Positions 17,324-26,376 of a stretch of DNA of 64,000 nucleotides are shown here, in pieces (positions within the stretch are counted from its first letter, which is position 1; each line of letters begins with the position of its first letter). Source of the DNA: a virus; IMG/VR virus record IMGVR_UViG_3300042900_000549, positions 1-64,000 of that record; one strand, written 5' to 3'. The position numbers were made by a program, and so were the translations under genes. The notes beneath the pieces are model-generated. The model made no database searches. It was not told the origin of the DNA and saw only the letters and a program-made list of their open reading frames with translations.

Positions 17324-17326
17324 ATT

Positions 17327-18271
17327 ATGACAAGTGAATTCCTTTTTGTGGAAAAGTACAGGCCTCAAGTAATTGATGACTGCATTCTTCCTGATGATAC
17401 TAAAAAAACATTTAAAGAGTTTGTGGCAAAGGGTGAAATCCCAAATCTACTCCTGTCTGGACCTCCTGGTATTGGTAAAACTACAATTGCAAAAGCACTC
17501 TGTAATGAACTTGGAGCAGATTTTTATATAATCAATGGATCTGATGAAGGTCGGTTCTTAGATACTGTGAGAAATCAAGCAAAGAACTTTGCATCTACAA
17601 TGTCCCTGACTGGTTCTTCTAAACACAAAGTCATTATTATTGACGAAGCAGATAATACGGGCAATGATGTTCAAATGCTTCTACGTGCAAATATTGAGGC
17701 ATTTTATAACAACTGCCGATTTATCTTCACCTGCAACTACAAGAACAAAATCATTGAACCATTGCATTCACGTTGTGCTTGTATTGATTTTACTATTAGG
17801 GGAAAGCAAAAAGCACAACTCGCGGCAAACTTCTTCAATCGCCTTCAAACAATTCTAAATCTAGAAAGAATTGAATATGATCAAAAAGTTCTTGCTGAAT
17901 TAGTATCAACGTACTTTCCAGATTTTCGTAGAGTTCTTAATGAGTGTCAACGGTATGCGACAAGTGGAAAGATTGATGCTGGGATTTTAGCATCATTTTC
18001 TGATATTTCTATAAATGAGTTGATTAAAAACTTGAAAGATAAAAACTTTACTGAAGTTAGGAAATGGGTTGTATCTAATCTAGATAACGACACAACTACA
18101 ATTCTCCGTAAGATTTATGATTCTCTGTATGATAATCTAGTTCCCGCATCTATTCCAGCGGCAGTTCTTATTATTGCTAAGTATCAGTATCAGGGAAGTT
18201 TTGTAGCGGACCAGGAAATCAATCTTCTGGCCGCTCTTACTGAATTAATGTGTGAATGTGAGTTCAAGTGA
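17327..18271 (+). CDS. 44: Clamp loader large subunit gp44
   Basis: A 314-residue AAA+ ATPase that loads gp45 onto DNA together with gp62. Walker A GPPGIGKT at 45-52, DEAD box at 106-109, sensor 1 FIFTCNY, and the clamp-loader SRC motif at 148-150. Full length. Its stop overlaps the next start (GTGAG). Confidence 0.96.
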   Translation: MTSEFLFVEKYRPQVIDDCILPDDTKKTFKEFVAKGEIPNLLLSGPPGIGKTTIAKALCNELGADFYIINGSDEGRFLDTVRNQAKNFASTMSLTGSSKHKVIIIDEADNTGNDVQMLLRANIEAFYNNCRFIFTCNYKNKIIEPLHSRCACIDFTIRGKQKAQLAANFFNRLQTILNLERIEYDQKVLAELVSTYFPDFRRVLNECQRYATSGKIDAGILASFSDISINELIKNLKDKNFTEVRKWVVSNLDNDTTTILRKIYDSLYDNLVPASIPAAVLIIAKYQYQGSFVADQEINLLAALTELMCECEFK

Positions 18272-19332
18272 GTTTAATTCTTTCTGATAAAGACGCAGTT
18301 TACGCTGCGAATAAGTTTATAAATTATTATTCCCAATTTAATAGGATTGATGATTATCTTCGTTTTGTAAAAAAGGATAGAATTTCTTCTCGTCCCGGAT
18401 CATTATTTGGTGCAGAAACAGAAATGTTTGACCAATTTGATATTCATCCAAAAGATATGAGTATTCGTATTCATATTGTAGATACTGATCCAAAACCATC
18501 TTCGCGGTTTAATCAATGGTTGTATTCGGAAACACTTAATCTAACTGCATCAAATGCGGTGGAGGAAGCAATTCCAGGAAGAACTCATAAGTGGATTGTG
18601 GAAGAAACAAACACTCAAAAGGTTTTGGGAGTAGTTCGTTTTGGTTCTCCAACTATTAATTCAAAACCAAGAAACGATCACTTCAGTAAAGTTCTTCCTC
18701 TTGATGTAATTAATGATGAGTTTGTGATGGGATTTAATATAGTTCCTGTGCAACCATTTGGATACAATTATCTGGGAGGTAAACTTCTTGCTCTTCTTGC
18801 TTGCTCTAATGAATTAAAGAGACAATTTGATCAAAAGTATGGAACTGATTTAAAATACTTTGAAACAACCTCTTTGTATGGAACTACGAAGGGGATGTCT
18901 ATGTATGACGGATTAAAACCATATCTTCGCCACATTGGAGATACTGAAAGTAATTTTCTGCCCTTGTTTCACGATGGTGAGTTTCGTGATTTCTTCTGGT
19001 GGTTTAATGAAAGGAACGGTGGGGAACGTTTGATTTCTGCTGATAAATCATCCAAAAAACTCAAAATTCAACAAAAGATGATTGCGATTATTCGTAAGTC
19101 TCTTAATAGTGAAGAAAAACTTAAGGAGTTTAATGATGTAATTGATAAGGCAAAAACCCTTACAGAAAAGAAAAGGTACTACCTCTCGAAATTTGGTCAC
19201 GAAGTTGATGATGTGATTGAGTGGTGGAAAAGAAAAGCATCTAACCGATATGAAAAACTAAAGTCTGAAGGAAGATTAAGAACTAAACTTGAGATATGGG
19301 AACCTGGTTCTAACTTGGAGATTATACGATGA
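18268..19332 (+). CDS. DUF4338/DruA-like protein inserted between gp44 and gp62
   Basis: A 354-residue protein of unassigned function. The central region (about 110-230) has the order WIVEE..VLGVVRFGSP, FNIVPVQPFGYNYLGGKLLALLACS, YGTDLKYFETTSLYG, resembling DUF4338 proteins, where a 'similar to itself' domain is followed by LASRVLSL..WxxRYG..P.LLETF. DUF4338 includes DruA of the Druantia defence system. The C-terminus is basic and helical. It overlaps both gp44 and gp62 by 4 bases, so is tightly coupled to the clamp loader. Confidence 0.5.
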   Translation: MSLILSDKDAVYAANKFINYYSQFNRIDDYLRFVKKDRISSRPGSLFGAETEMFDQFDIHPKDMSIRIHIVDTDPKPSSRFNQWLYSETLNLTASNAVEEAIPGRTHKWIVEETNTQKVLGVVRFGSPTINSKPRNDHFSKVLPLDVINDEFVMGFNIVPVQPFGYNYLGGKLLALLACSNELKRQFDQKYGTDLKYFETTSLYGTTKGMSMYDGLKPYLRHIGDTESNFLPLFHDGEFRDFFWWFNERNGGERLISADKSSKKLKIQQKMIAIIRKSLNSEEKLKEFNDVIDKAKTLTEKKRYYLSKFGHEVDDVIEWWKRKASNRYEKLKSEGRLRTKLEIWEPGSNLEIIR

Positions 19333-19715
19333 CTTATGAGTTGAAAGATTGGTTGAATTCCATTAATTTTACTAAAGAAAATTTAATGGAAGAAGATAAA
19401 ACTTCAAAAAAAGATTATGCACCATATATCATTAATAAATGTTTGTCTGCACATATTGAATGCATTCTTTTTGCAAATGAAATGAATATGAATCATTCAT
19501 TAGACAAAGATATGCAATATTCATTTTATCTAAATACTTTGAGGAAACGGAAGAGATTTTCTCCCTGGATCCGTAAAGATAAAGTTCAAGATTTAGAGTA
19601 TGTAAAACGTTACTATGGTTATAGTAATGATAAGGCAATTCAAGCTTTAAAAATTCTAAACAAAACTCAATTGAACTTCATAAAACAACGACTTGAAACT
19701 GGCGGAATGAAATGA
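19329..19715 (+). CDS. 62: Clamp loader small subunit gp62
   Basis: A 128-residue protein, shorter than T4 gp62 (187) but usual for cyanophages. Key segment: DYAPYIINKCLSAHIECILFANEMNMNHSLDKDMQYSFYLNTLRKRKRFSPW. It forms the clamp loader with gp44. It overlaps genes on both sides by 4 bases. Confidence 0.88.
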   Translation: MTYELKDWLNSINFTKENLMEEDKTSKKDYAPYIINKCLSAHIECILFANEMNMNHSLDKDMQYSFYLNTLRKRKRFSPWIRKDKVQDLEYVKRYYGYSNDKAIQALKILNKTQLNFIKQRLETGGMK

Positions 19716-20155
19716 CTAACCAAACAATTGAACCACAAGTAAACTGGTCTCCCGATATGATGGTGGAGGTTATTCTTAATGAACCAGATGACTTTTTAAA
19801 AGTACGTGAAACTCTAACACGTATTGGAGTTGCATCAAGAAAAGAAAAAAAACTATACCAGAGTGCTCATATTCTCCATAAACAAGGACGATATTATATT
19901 GTAAGTTTTAAAGAACTTTTCGCTCTTGATGGCAAACATGCAAATCTTACTGTAAATGATATACAACGTCGTAACAGAATTGTTCATCTTCTCGCTGATT
20001 GGGGACTTGTGTCTGTAGTAAATCCAGACAAAATTGCTGATATAGCACCTCTAAATCAAATTAAAGTTCTTCCTTTTAAAGAAAAGGGTGAGTGGGAATT
20101 AGAACAAAAATATAATATTGGATCTAAGAAACGATCTCAGGAAGTAGGGGAGTAA
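19712..20155 (+). CDS. regA: Translational repressor RegA
   Basis: A 147-residue homologue of T4 RegA (122), with about 20 extra N-terminal residues. RegA binds the initiation region of early mRNAs and represses their translation. Conserved: EPDDFLKVRETLTRIG, LYQSAHILHKQGRYYIVSFKELF, RIVHLLADWGL, KEKGEWELEQKYNIG. It ends the clamp operon and is followed by a strong terminator. Confidence 0.95.
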   Translation: MTNQTIEPQVNWSPDMMVEVILNEPDDFLKVRETLTRIGVASRKEKKLYQSAHILHKQGRYYIVSFKELFALDGKHANLTVNDIQRRNRIVHLLADWGLVSVVNPDKIADIAPLNQIKVLPFKEKGEWELEQKYNIGSKKRSQEVGE

Positions 20156-20169
20156 ACCGAATAAAAATG

Positions 20170-20195
20170 GTGGGAAATTACATCCCACTTTTTTT
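20170..20195 (+). terminator. Intrinsic terminator after regA
   Basis: GTGGGA (20170-20175), 7-nt loop, TCCCAC (20183-20188), then seven T. Confidence 0.92.
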
Positions 20196-20204
20196 ATGAT
20201 CTTG

Positions 20205-20243
20205 TATAATTAATAATGTCAAATGCTTCGGGTTTGACATTAT
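20205..20243 (+). promoter_or_regulatory. -10 box and 11-bp inverted repeat upstream of hsp20
   Basis: TATAAT at 20205-20210 has no good -35 box. It is followed at once by ATAATGTCAAA (20213-20223) and TTTGACATTAT (20233-20243), a perfect inverted repeat with the loop TGCTTCGGG. The repeat ends 27 nt before the hsp20 start and could be an operator or a 5'-leader hairpin. Confidence 0.7.
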
Positions 20244-20270
20244 AAACCTCGCTTTTTAAGGAGAAAACAA

Positions 20271-20699
20271 ATGAATTTACTTGCAAAGTATCAAACTGAC
20301 AATGTTGAAAAATTTTTAAGAGATGTTGACAGGTATTCAATTGGTATGGACGAATGGTTTCATAGAATGGGAAGCTTGCATCAAACTGAATCAAATTATC
20401 CACCGTACAATTTAGTTAAAGAAAATAACATTACTTTTAGATTGGAAGTTGCTCTCGCAGGATTTAAAAAAGAAGAAATTTTTGTAACTACCGAATCAGG
20501 TAAACTCTTCGTTGAAGGGCAAACTGAAAAGGAAGATGTTGAATATGTACATCAGGGATTGGCAAAAAGGGCATTCACCCGATCTTGGACTTTATCAGAC
20601 GATGTAGAAGTCTGTAATGTAGTTTTTGAGGATGGATTATTGACTATTGAGTTGAAACGAATTATTCCGGAACATCAGCAAAAGAAAGTTTGGTTTTAA
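20271..20699 (+). CDS. hsp20: Small heat-shock protein Hsp20
   Basis: A 142-residue alpha-crystallin-domain chaperone, a hallmark of T4-like cyanophages. The domain runs from about 40 to 135: YPPYNLVKENNITFRLEVALAGFKKEEIFVTTESGKLFVEGQTE, then AKRAFTRSWTLSDDVEV and VFEDGLLTIELKR. AAGGAG sits 8 nt before the ATG. Some cyanophage Hsp20 proteins are found in virions. It has its own transcription unit, with terminators on both sides. Confidence 0.95.
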   Translation: MNLLAKYQTDNVEKFLRDVDRYSIGMDEWFHRMGSLHQTESNYPPYNLVKENNITFRLEVALAGFKKEEIFVTTESGKLFVEGQTEKEDVEYVHQGLAKRAFTRSWTLSDDVEVCNVVFEDGLLTIELKRIIPEHQQKKVWF

Positions 20700-20723
20700 A
20701 TAGTATTTAATATCATTATCGCT

Positions 20724-20767
20724 AGAGGGGTGAACTGGCAAAATTCAGTTGACATCCCTCTTTTTTT
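20724..20767 (+). terminator. Intrinsic terminator after hsp20
   Basis: AGAGGG (20724-20729) pairs with CCCTCT (20756-20761), with an inner AACTG/CAGTT stem, and is followed by TTTTTTT. Confidence 0.9.
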
Positions 20768-20777
20768 ATGTTAAAGT
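20749..20777 (+). promoter_or_regulatory. Early promoter embedded in the hsp20 terminator
   Basis: TTGACA (20749-20754) within the right side of the terminator stem, 17-nt spacer, TAAAGT (20772-20777). It could drive the Sm-like pair and DNA polymerase that follow. The -10 box is poor. Confidence 0.5.
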
Positions 20778-20798
20778 GCATACACGTATGAGAGTATT

Positions 20799-21155
20799 AT
20801 GACTGTAAAACTTGTAATCTTCAAATCTGGAGAAAATATAATTTCAGATGTTAAAGAAGGTTTTTATGGAGAAAAACTTGCTTGCTATATTCTAGAAAAT
20901 CCATGCAAAGTGTTTGTCAATGGATCTTATAAAGTAATTGATGATGATCAAGATGCTGGAAATATGGTAAGTATTTCATTGCATCAATGGCCTTCACTGT
21001 CTAAAGATACAACAATAGAAATTGTTCCTGAGTGGATTGTTACTCTTGTGGAACCAAATTCTCAACTTAAAGAAATGTATGAAACTCAGGTATTAGAAAA
21101 TGGAAACGAAATTGATAGTATTACAGAACAACTTGATGTTAGTAACACAGATTGA
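20799..21155 (+). CDS. Sm-like phage protein, paralogue B
   Basis: A 118-residue protein with the Sm1-like start KLVIFKSGENIISDVKEG, then LENPCKVFV, a variable acidic insert, and ISLHQWPSLSKDTTIEIVPEWIVTLVEP. The plan (strand, K-SGE, strand, NP, PW-type turn, closing strands) matches paralogues at 7421 and 21100. RNA binding is possible but inferred. Confidence 0.7.
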   Translation: MTVKLVIFKSGENIISDVKEGFYGEKLACYILENPCKVFVNGSYKVIDDDQDAGNMVSISLHQWPSLSKDTTIEIVPEWIVTLVEPNSQLKEMYETQVLENGNEIDSITEQLDVSNTD

Positions 21156-21351
21156 GGAAGTTGGTGTAGATATTGGTGAACCCGATTGTAAGTTAATTAA
21201 ACCATTTGTCCTTCATAAAGATGAAACATTGTCTCCTTGGTTAATTGATGTTACTAGTGAAACTACTTTTATGATTAGTTCCGAAAAGATACTAACTCTT
21301 ACTAATCCAAAACCAACTCTTCTTGAAAAATATCAAAATCTTACTAAATAA
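21100..21351 (+). CDS. Sm-like phage protein, paralogue C
   Basis: An 83-residue protein: KLIVLQNNLMLVTQIEEVG, CKLIKPFVL, DETLSPWLIDVTSETTFMISSEKILTLTNP, and a C-terminal EKYQNL. The first segment aligns with KLVIFKSGENIISDVKEG of paralogue B, which supports the start at 21100 despite a 56-nt overlap with that gene; ATG 21136 would cut off the first strand. The stop overlaps the DNA polymerase start by one base. Confidence 0.7.
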   Translation: METKLIVLQNNLMLVTQIEEVGVDIGEPDCKLIKPFVLHKDETLSPWLIDVTSETTFMISSEKILTLTNPKPTLLEKYQNLTK

Positions 21352-23849
21352 TGCGCTTTTACACAAACGTACAAATGATCGGGAATAAGTTTCTCGTTCG
21401 CGGTTATGATAATGGTGAACACGTTATGTTTAAAGAAGAGTATTCACCTACTCTTTTTGTAAAATCAAAAAATGAATCAAAATACAAAACTCTAGAAGGA
21501 GAATATGTAGAACCAATTCAACCTGGTTCAGTGAAAGATTGTCGTGAATTTTATAAAAAGTATGACGGTATAGAAAATTTTAAGATTTATGGAAATGAAC
21601 GATATGTGTACCAGTACATATCAGACAAATATCCAGAAGATGAAATTAAGTTTGATACTACTAAAATTAAATTGGTGACTCTTGATATTGAAACCACTTC
21701 AGAAAATGGATTTCCTGATCCAAAAGAGTGTGTTGAAGAAATACTATTAATTACAATTCAAGATTACACCACTAAGCAGATTATTACTTGGGGAACAAGA
21801 TCTTTTAATAATACTCAAAAGAATGTAAAGTATATTGAATGTGAATCTGAATATGCTCTTCTTAATTCATTTCTTCATTATTGGGAAAATAATACTCCAG
21901 AGGTAGTAACTGGGTGGAACATTGAATTTTTTGATATTCCTTATATTTGCGGAAGATTGAATAGAGTTCTTGGTGATAAGAGAGCAAAATGTTTTTCTCC
22001 TTGGGGACTAGTTTCTCAAAATGAAGTGTGGGTAAATAATCGTCAACAGATTTGTTATGATATTAAGGGAATATCTCAACTAGATTATTTAAAACTTTAT
22101 AAGTGGTCTCCAGCAACTTCTAATCAGGAATCGTATCGTCTAGATCATATTGCAAGCGTAGAACTGGGGCAGAAAAAATTAGATCACTCCGAGTTTGATA
22201 CTTTCAAGGACTTTTATACCAGGGGGTGGCAAAAGTTTGTAGAATATAATATTGTTGACGTAGAACTTGTTGACCGTTTGGAAGACAAGATGAAACTGAT
22301 TGAACTTGCTCTTACGATGGCATATGATGGTAAAGTGAACTATGAGGATGTGTTTTCACAGGTTAGAATGTGGGACACTATTATCTACAATTACTTGAAG
22401 AAGAGAAATACGGTTATTCCACCAAAAGAAAAAACTGATAAAAATGAGAAGTATGCTGGTGCTTATGTAAAAGAACCTGTTCCGGGTGTTTATGATTGGG
22501 TTGTTAATTTCGATTTAAACAGTCTATATCCACATTTAATTATGCAATTCAATCTGAGTCCAGAAACTCTTGTTGATGAAAGGCACCCTACTGTAACTGT
22601 AGATAAGATTCTTAATCAAGAACTTACTTTTGAGAAGTATGGTGATTATGCAGTGTGCCCTAATGGTGCTATGTATCGCAAGGATATCCGTGGATTTCTT
22701 CCGGAACTAATGGAAAAAATGTACAATGATCGTGTCATTTTTAAGGAAAAAATGATTGATGCAAAAAAACAGTATGAGAAGAAAAAAACAAAAGAATTGG
22801 AGAAGGAAATTTCCAGATGCAATAACATTCAAATGGCAAAAAAGATCTCTCTTAACTCTGCTTATGGAGCCATTGGAAATGAATGGTTCAGGTACTTTAA
22901 ATTAGCAAATGCTGAAGCAATTACTTTGTCTGGACAAGTTGCAATTCGTTGGATTGAGAGTAAAATGAATATATATTTCAATAAACTACTCAAAACTGAG
23001 GATGTGGATTATGTTATTGCTTCTGACACTGACTCCATTTATCTTCATATGGGTCCTCTGGTTGAAACTATATACAAAGGACGAGAGAAAACTACTGAAA
23101 GCGTTGTTTCGTTCCTTGATAAGATCTGTCAAGTGGAACTTGAAAAGTATATTGAAGGTTGCTACCAAGAACTGGCGGAGTATATGAATGCATATGACCA
23201 GAAAATGCAGATGAAGCGGGAGAATATTGCTGACCGTGGAATTTGGACTGCCAAGAAACGCTATATTATGAACGTTTGGGATAGTGAGGGTGTTCGCTAT
23301 ACTGAACCAAAACTTAAAATTATGGGTATTGAAGCAATTAAATCTTCAACTCCAGCACCTTGCCGTCAGATGATTAAAAATGCTTTAAAACTAATGATGA
23401 ATGGAACCGAAACTGATATTATAAATTTCATTGAAAAATGCAGAGTTGACTTTTACAAATTATCTCCAGAAGAAATTTCATTTCCTCGATCAGTTTCTGA
23501 TGTAATAAAATATAAATGTTCAAACGGCATTTATGGTAAAGGAACTCCAATTAATGTTCGTGGGGCATTGCTTTTCAATCATCATATTAAAGAAAAAAAA
23601 TTAACAAACAAATATTCTTTGATACAAAATGGAGAGAAAATTAAATATTGTTACTTAAAAAAACCAAATCCAATCTATGAAAATGTTATATCATTCATTC
23701 AAGATTTTCCTAAAGAATTGGGTCTAAATTCTTATATTGATTATGATACTCAATTTGAAAAAGGATTTCTTGAACCACTCAAAGTAATTTTAAATGCTAT
23801 CGGGTGGGATGATGAGAAAAAAGTTACACTTGATTCTTTCTTCTCTTAG
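21351..23849 (+). CDS. 43: DNA polymerase gp43 (family B)
   Basis: An 832-residue replicative polymerase with proofreading. Exo I LDIETT with D112/E114; Exo II GWNIEFFDIPY; Exo III YNIVDVELV; motif A NFDLNSLYPHL with D388; motif B KKISLNSAYGAIGNEWFRY; motif C SDTDSIY with D559 and D561. The polymerase appears intact, with no intein or split. Confidence 0.97.
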   Translation: MRFYTNVQMIGNKFLVRGYDNGEHVMFKEEYSPTLFVKSKNESKYKTLEGEYVEPIQPGSVKDCREFYKKYDGIENFKIYGNERYVYQYISDKYPEDEIKFDTTKIKLVTLDIETTSENGFPDPKECVEEILLITIQDYTTKQIITWGTRSFNNTQKNVKYIECESEYALLNSFLHYWENNTPEVVTGWNIEFFDIPYICGRLNRVLGDKRAKCFSPWGLVSQNEVWVNNRQQICYDIKGISQLDYLKLYKWSPATSNQESYRLDHIASVELGQKKLDHSEFDTFKDFYTRGWQKFVEYNIVDVELVDRLEDKMKLIELALTMAYDGKVNYEDVFSQVRMWDTIIYNYLKKRNTVIPPKEKTDKNEKYAGAYVKEPVPGVYDWVVNFDLNSLYPHLIMQFNLSPETLVDERHPTVTVDKILNQELTFEKYGDYAVCPNGAMYRKDIRGFLPELMEKMYNDRVIFKEKMIDAKKQYEKKKTKELEKEISRCNNIQMAKKISLNSAYGAIGNEWFRYFKLANAEAITLSGQVAIRWIESKMNIYFNKLLKTEDVDYVIASDTDSIYLHMGPLVETIYKGREKTTESVVSFLDKICQVELEKYIEGCYQELAEYMNAYDQKMQMKRENIADRGIWTAKKRYIMNVWDSEGVRYTEPKLKIMGIEAIKSSTPAPCRQMIKNALKLMMNGTETDIINFIEKCRVDFYKLSPEEISFPRSVSDVIKYKCSNGIYGKGTPINVRGALLFNHHIKEKKLTNKYSLIQNGEKIKYCYLKKPNPIYENVISFIQDFPKELGLNSYIDYDTQFEKGFLEPLKVILNAIGWDDEKKVTLDSFFS

Positions 23850-23856
23850 TGATAGA

Positions 23857-23979
23857 ATGAATCTACCTATTTCAGAAAAAGAACTCAAGTATATACTTGA
23901 AAGGGTAAAAGAAAATCGAAAACTTTATAATAAATTATGGAGTTTTTGGATTGAATACACACATCAAAATAGCAAATAA
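23857..23979 (+). CDS. Small helical protein between gp43 and uvsX
   Basis: A 40-residue protein (begins MNLPISEKELKYILERVKEN, ends WIEYTHQNSK). The frame is open from inside gp43 (23794), but the ATG at 23857 follows the polymerase stop by 7 nt. It ends 2 nt before uvsX. A single amphipathic helix is likely. Function unknown. Confidence 0.6.
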   Translation: MNLPISEKELKYILERVKENRKLYNKLWSFWIEYTHQNSK

Positions 23980-23981
23980 AT

Positions 23982-24983
23982 ATGGACTTTCTTAAAGATA
24001 TTGTAAAAGAAATTGGTGGAGAATACACCCAACTTGCTTCGGATATTGATGAAACTGAAACTTATGTGGATACGGGTTCGTACGTTTTTAACGCTCTTGT
24101 ATCTGGTAGTATATTTGGTGGTGTATCTGGGAATAAGATTACTGCAATCGCTGGAGAAACTTCTACTGGAAAAACTTTCTTCAGTCTTGCCGTCGTTAAA
24201 AATTTCCTTGATAATAATCCTACTGGATATTGTCTGTATTTTGATACTGAAGCAGCAGTCACAAAGTCCCTTCTGGAAAGTAGGGGAGTTGACACAAATC
24301 GTTTGGTGGTTGTCAATGTAGTTACGGTAGAAGAATTCCGCACAAAAGCACTTAAGGCAGTTGATATTTACCTAAAGAAAAAAGAGGATGAAAGAAATCC
24401 TTGTATTTTGGTATTGGACTCTCTGGGAATGCTTTCAACGAATAAAGAGATTAATGATGCCTTGGCTGAGAAAGATACGCGGGATATGACTAAGGCACAA
24501 CTTATCAAAGGTGCCTTTCGTATGCTGACTCTCAAATTGGGACAGGCAAAGATTCCTATGCTAGTTACAAATCACACATATGATAGTATGAGTCTTTATG
24601 GTGGAAAGCAAATGTCGGGTGGTTCTGGACTACAATATGCAGCGTCTACAATCATCTATCTTTCTAAGTCAAAGGAGAAAGATGGAACCGAAGTAATTGG
24701 AAACATTATCAAGGCAAAGACTCACAAATCACGTTTAAGTAAGGAAAATCAACAAGTAGAAATTCGTCTATTCTATGATTCACGGGGTCTTGACCGTCAC
24801 TATGGTCTTCTTGAACTTGGTGAATTGGGTGAACTCTGGAAGAACGTAGCAGGTCGTTATGAGATTGATGGTAAGAAAATCTATGCCAAAGAGATTCTTA
24901 AAAGTCCAGAAAAGTATTTTACTGATGAGGTAATGGAAAAACTTGATGTAATTGCTAAAGGCGAATTTAGTTACGGAGCATAA
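23982..24983 (+). CDS. uvsX: RecA-like recombinase UvsX
   Basis: A 333-residue strand-exchange ATPase. Walker A GETSTGKT at 58-65; Walker B region CILVLDSLGML; L2-type region QMSGGSGLQYAAS. Works with UvsY (5477) and feeds recombination-dependent replication. Length is slightly shorter than T4 UvsX (391), as usual in cyanophages. Confidence 0.95.
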   Translation: MDFLKDIVKEIGGEYTQLASDIDETETYVDTGSYVFNALVSGSIFGGVSGNKITAIAGETSTGKTFFSLAVVKNFLDNNPTGYCLYFDTEAAVTKSLLESRGVDTNRLVVVNVVTVEEFRTKALKAVDIYLKKKEDERNPCILVLDSLGMLSTNKEINDALAEKDTRDMTKAQLIKGAFRMLTLKLGQAKIPMLVTNHTYDSMSLYGGKQMSGGSGLQYAASTIIYLSKSKEKDGTEVIGNIIKAKTHKSRLSKENQQVEIRLFYDSRGLDRHYGLLELGELGELWKNVAGRYEIDGKKIYAKEILKSPEKYFTDEVMEKLDVIAKGEFSYGA

Positions 24984-24989
24984 AATTAA

Positions 24990-26375
24990 ATGGAGAAAAT
25001 TGAGTTTCTAATTTTGAGAAACCTATTATATAATGAAGATTATACTAGGAAAGTATTACCGTTTATTAAAGCAGATTATTTCCAAGATTCTAATCAAAGA
25101 ATTGTATTTGAAGAAATATACTCCTTTATTTCAGAATATAATAAACTCGCTACCAAAGAAGTTCTCTGTATTGAATTAGAAAAAAGAAATGACTTAAATG
25201 AAGAAACCTTTAAAGAAACTCTGAATGTAGTTTTTGCTCTCGAAGATGTTCCTGTTGAGAAGAACTGGGTTGTTGATACTACCGAAAAGTGGTGTCGTGA
25301 TAGGGCAATCTATCTTGCACTTATGGAATCTATTCATATTGCGGATGGTGGTGATGGTAAGAAAAATCGTGATTCAATTCCATCAATTCTTTCCGATGCT
25401 CTTGCAGTAAGTTTTGATAATCACGTTGGACACGATTATCTTCAGGATTATGAAGAACGTTATGAATCTTATAGAAGAAAGGAGGATAAAATTGAATTTG
25501 ATCTTGAGTATTTTAACAAAATCACCAAAGGCGGTCTCCCCAACAAAACTCTTAATATTTGTTTAGCTGGAACAGGAGCTGGAAAAAGTTTGTTTATGTG
25601 TCACGTGGCAGCATCAGTTCTTCTACAAGGTAAAAATGTTCTGTACATTACGCTTGAAATGTCGGAAGAAAAAATTGCTGAAAGAATTGATGCAAATCTC
25701 TTAAATGTCAATATTCAAGATATTGCAGAACTTCCTAAAAGTGTATTTGAATCTAAAGTTAATAGTATTGCTAAAAAAACTCAAGGTACTTTGATCATCA
25801 AAGAGTATCCTACTGCTTCTGCTCACTCTGGTCATTTTAAGGGATTAATTAATGAACTTGCTCTCAAGAAATCATTTAAACCTGATATTATCTTTATTGA
25901 TTATTTGAATATTTGCTCCTCGTCTAGATTTAAAGGTGGGAGTAATATAAATTCCTATACACTAGTTAAGTCTATTGCGGAAGAACTTCGTGGTCTTGCT
26001 GTGGAATTTAATATTCCTATTGTCAGTGCAACACAGACTACCAGATCCGGTTTTGGATCATCTGATGTTGAACTAACGGATACTTCAGAATCTTTCGGTC
26101 TTCCTGCGACTGCTGACCTTATGTTTGCTCTGATTAGTACTGAAGAACTTGAAGAACTTGGGCAAATTATGGTTAAACAACTTAAAAATCGGTATAATGA
26201 CCCAACACTATATAAAAGATTTGTTGTTGGAATAGATAGGGCAAAAATGAGACTTTATGATGTAGAACAAAGTGCTCAGAAAGATATACTTGACTCTGGT
26301 AAAGAAGAAGAGTATAATTACGAAGAAACTAAAAATTCATCACTAAAAGAAAAATTTGGACAATTTAAATACTAA
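24990..26375 (+). CDS. 41: Replicative DNA helicase gp41 (DnaB-like)
   Basis: A 461-residue hexameric 5'-3' helicase that pairs with primase gp61. N-terminal helical domain; RecA-like domain with Walker A GTGAGKS at 194-200, ITLEMSEEKIAERIDANLL (DnaB motif H1a), Walker B IIFIDYLNI, and SATQTTRSGF (H3). Starts 6 nt after uvsX. Confidence 0.95.
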   Translation: MEKIEFLILRNLLYNEDYTRKVLPFIKADYFQDSNQRIVFEEIYSFISEYNKLATKEVLCIELEKRNDLNEETFKETLNVVFALEDVPVEKNWVVDTTEKWCRDRAIYLALMESIHIADGGDGKKNRDSIPSILSDALAVSFDNHVGHDYLQDYEERYESYRRKEDKIEFDLEYFNKITKGGLPNKTLNICLAGTGAGKSLFMCHVAASVLLQGKNVLYITLEMSEEKIAERIDANLLNVNIQDIAELPKSVFESKVNSIAKKTQGTLIIKEYPTASAHSGHFKGLINELALKKSFKPDIIFIDYLNICSSSRFKGGSNINSYTLVKSIAEELRGLAVEFNIPIVSATQTTRSGFGSSDVELTDTSESFGLPATADLMFALISTEELEELGQIMVKQLKNRYNDPTLYKRFVVGIDRAKMRLYDVEQSAQKDILDSGKEEEYNYEETKNSSLKEKFGQFKY

Positions 26376-26376
26376 T

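Noticed and set aside
23794-23856. Longer N-terminus for the 40-residue protein after gp43
   Set aside because: The extra codons lie inside the polymerase gene in another frame and have no ribosome site.
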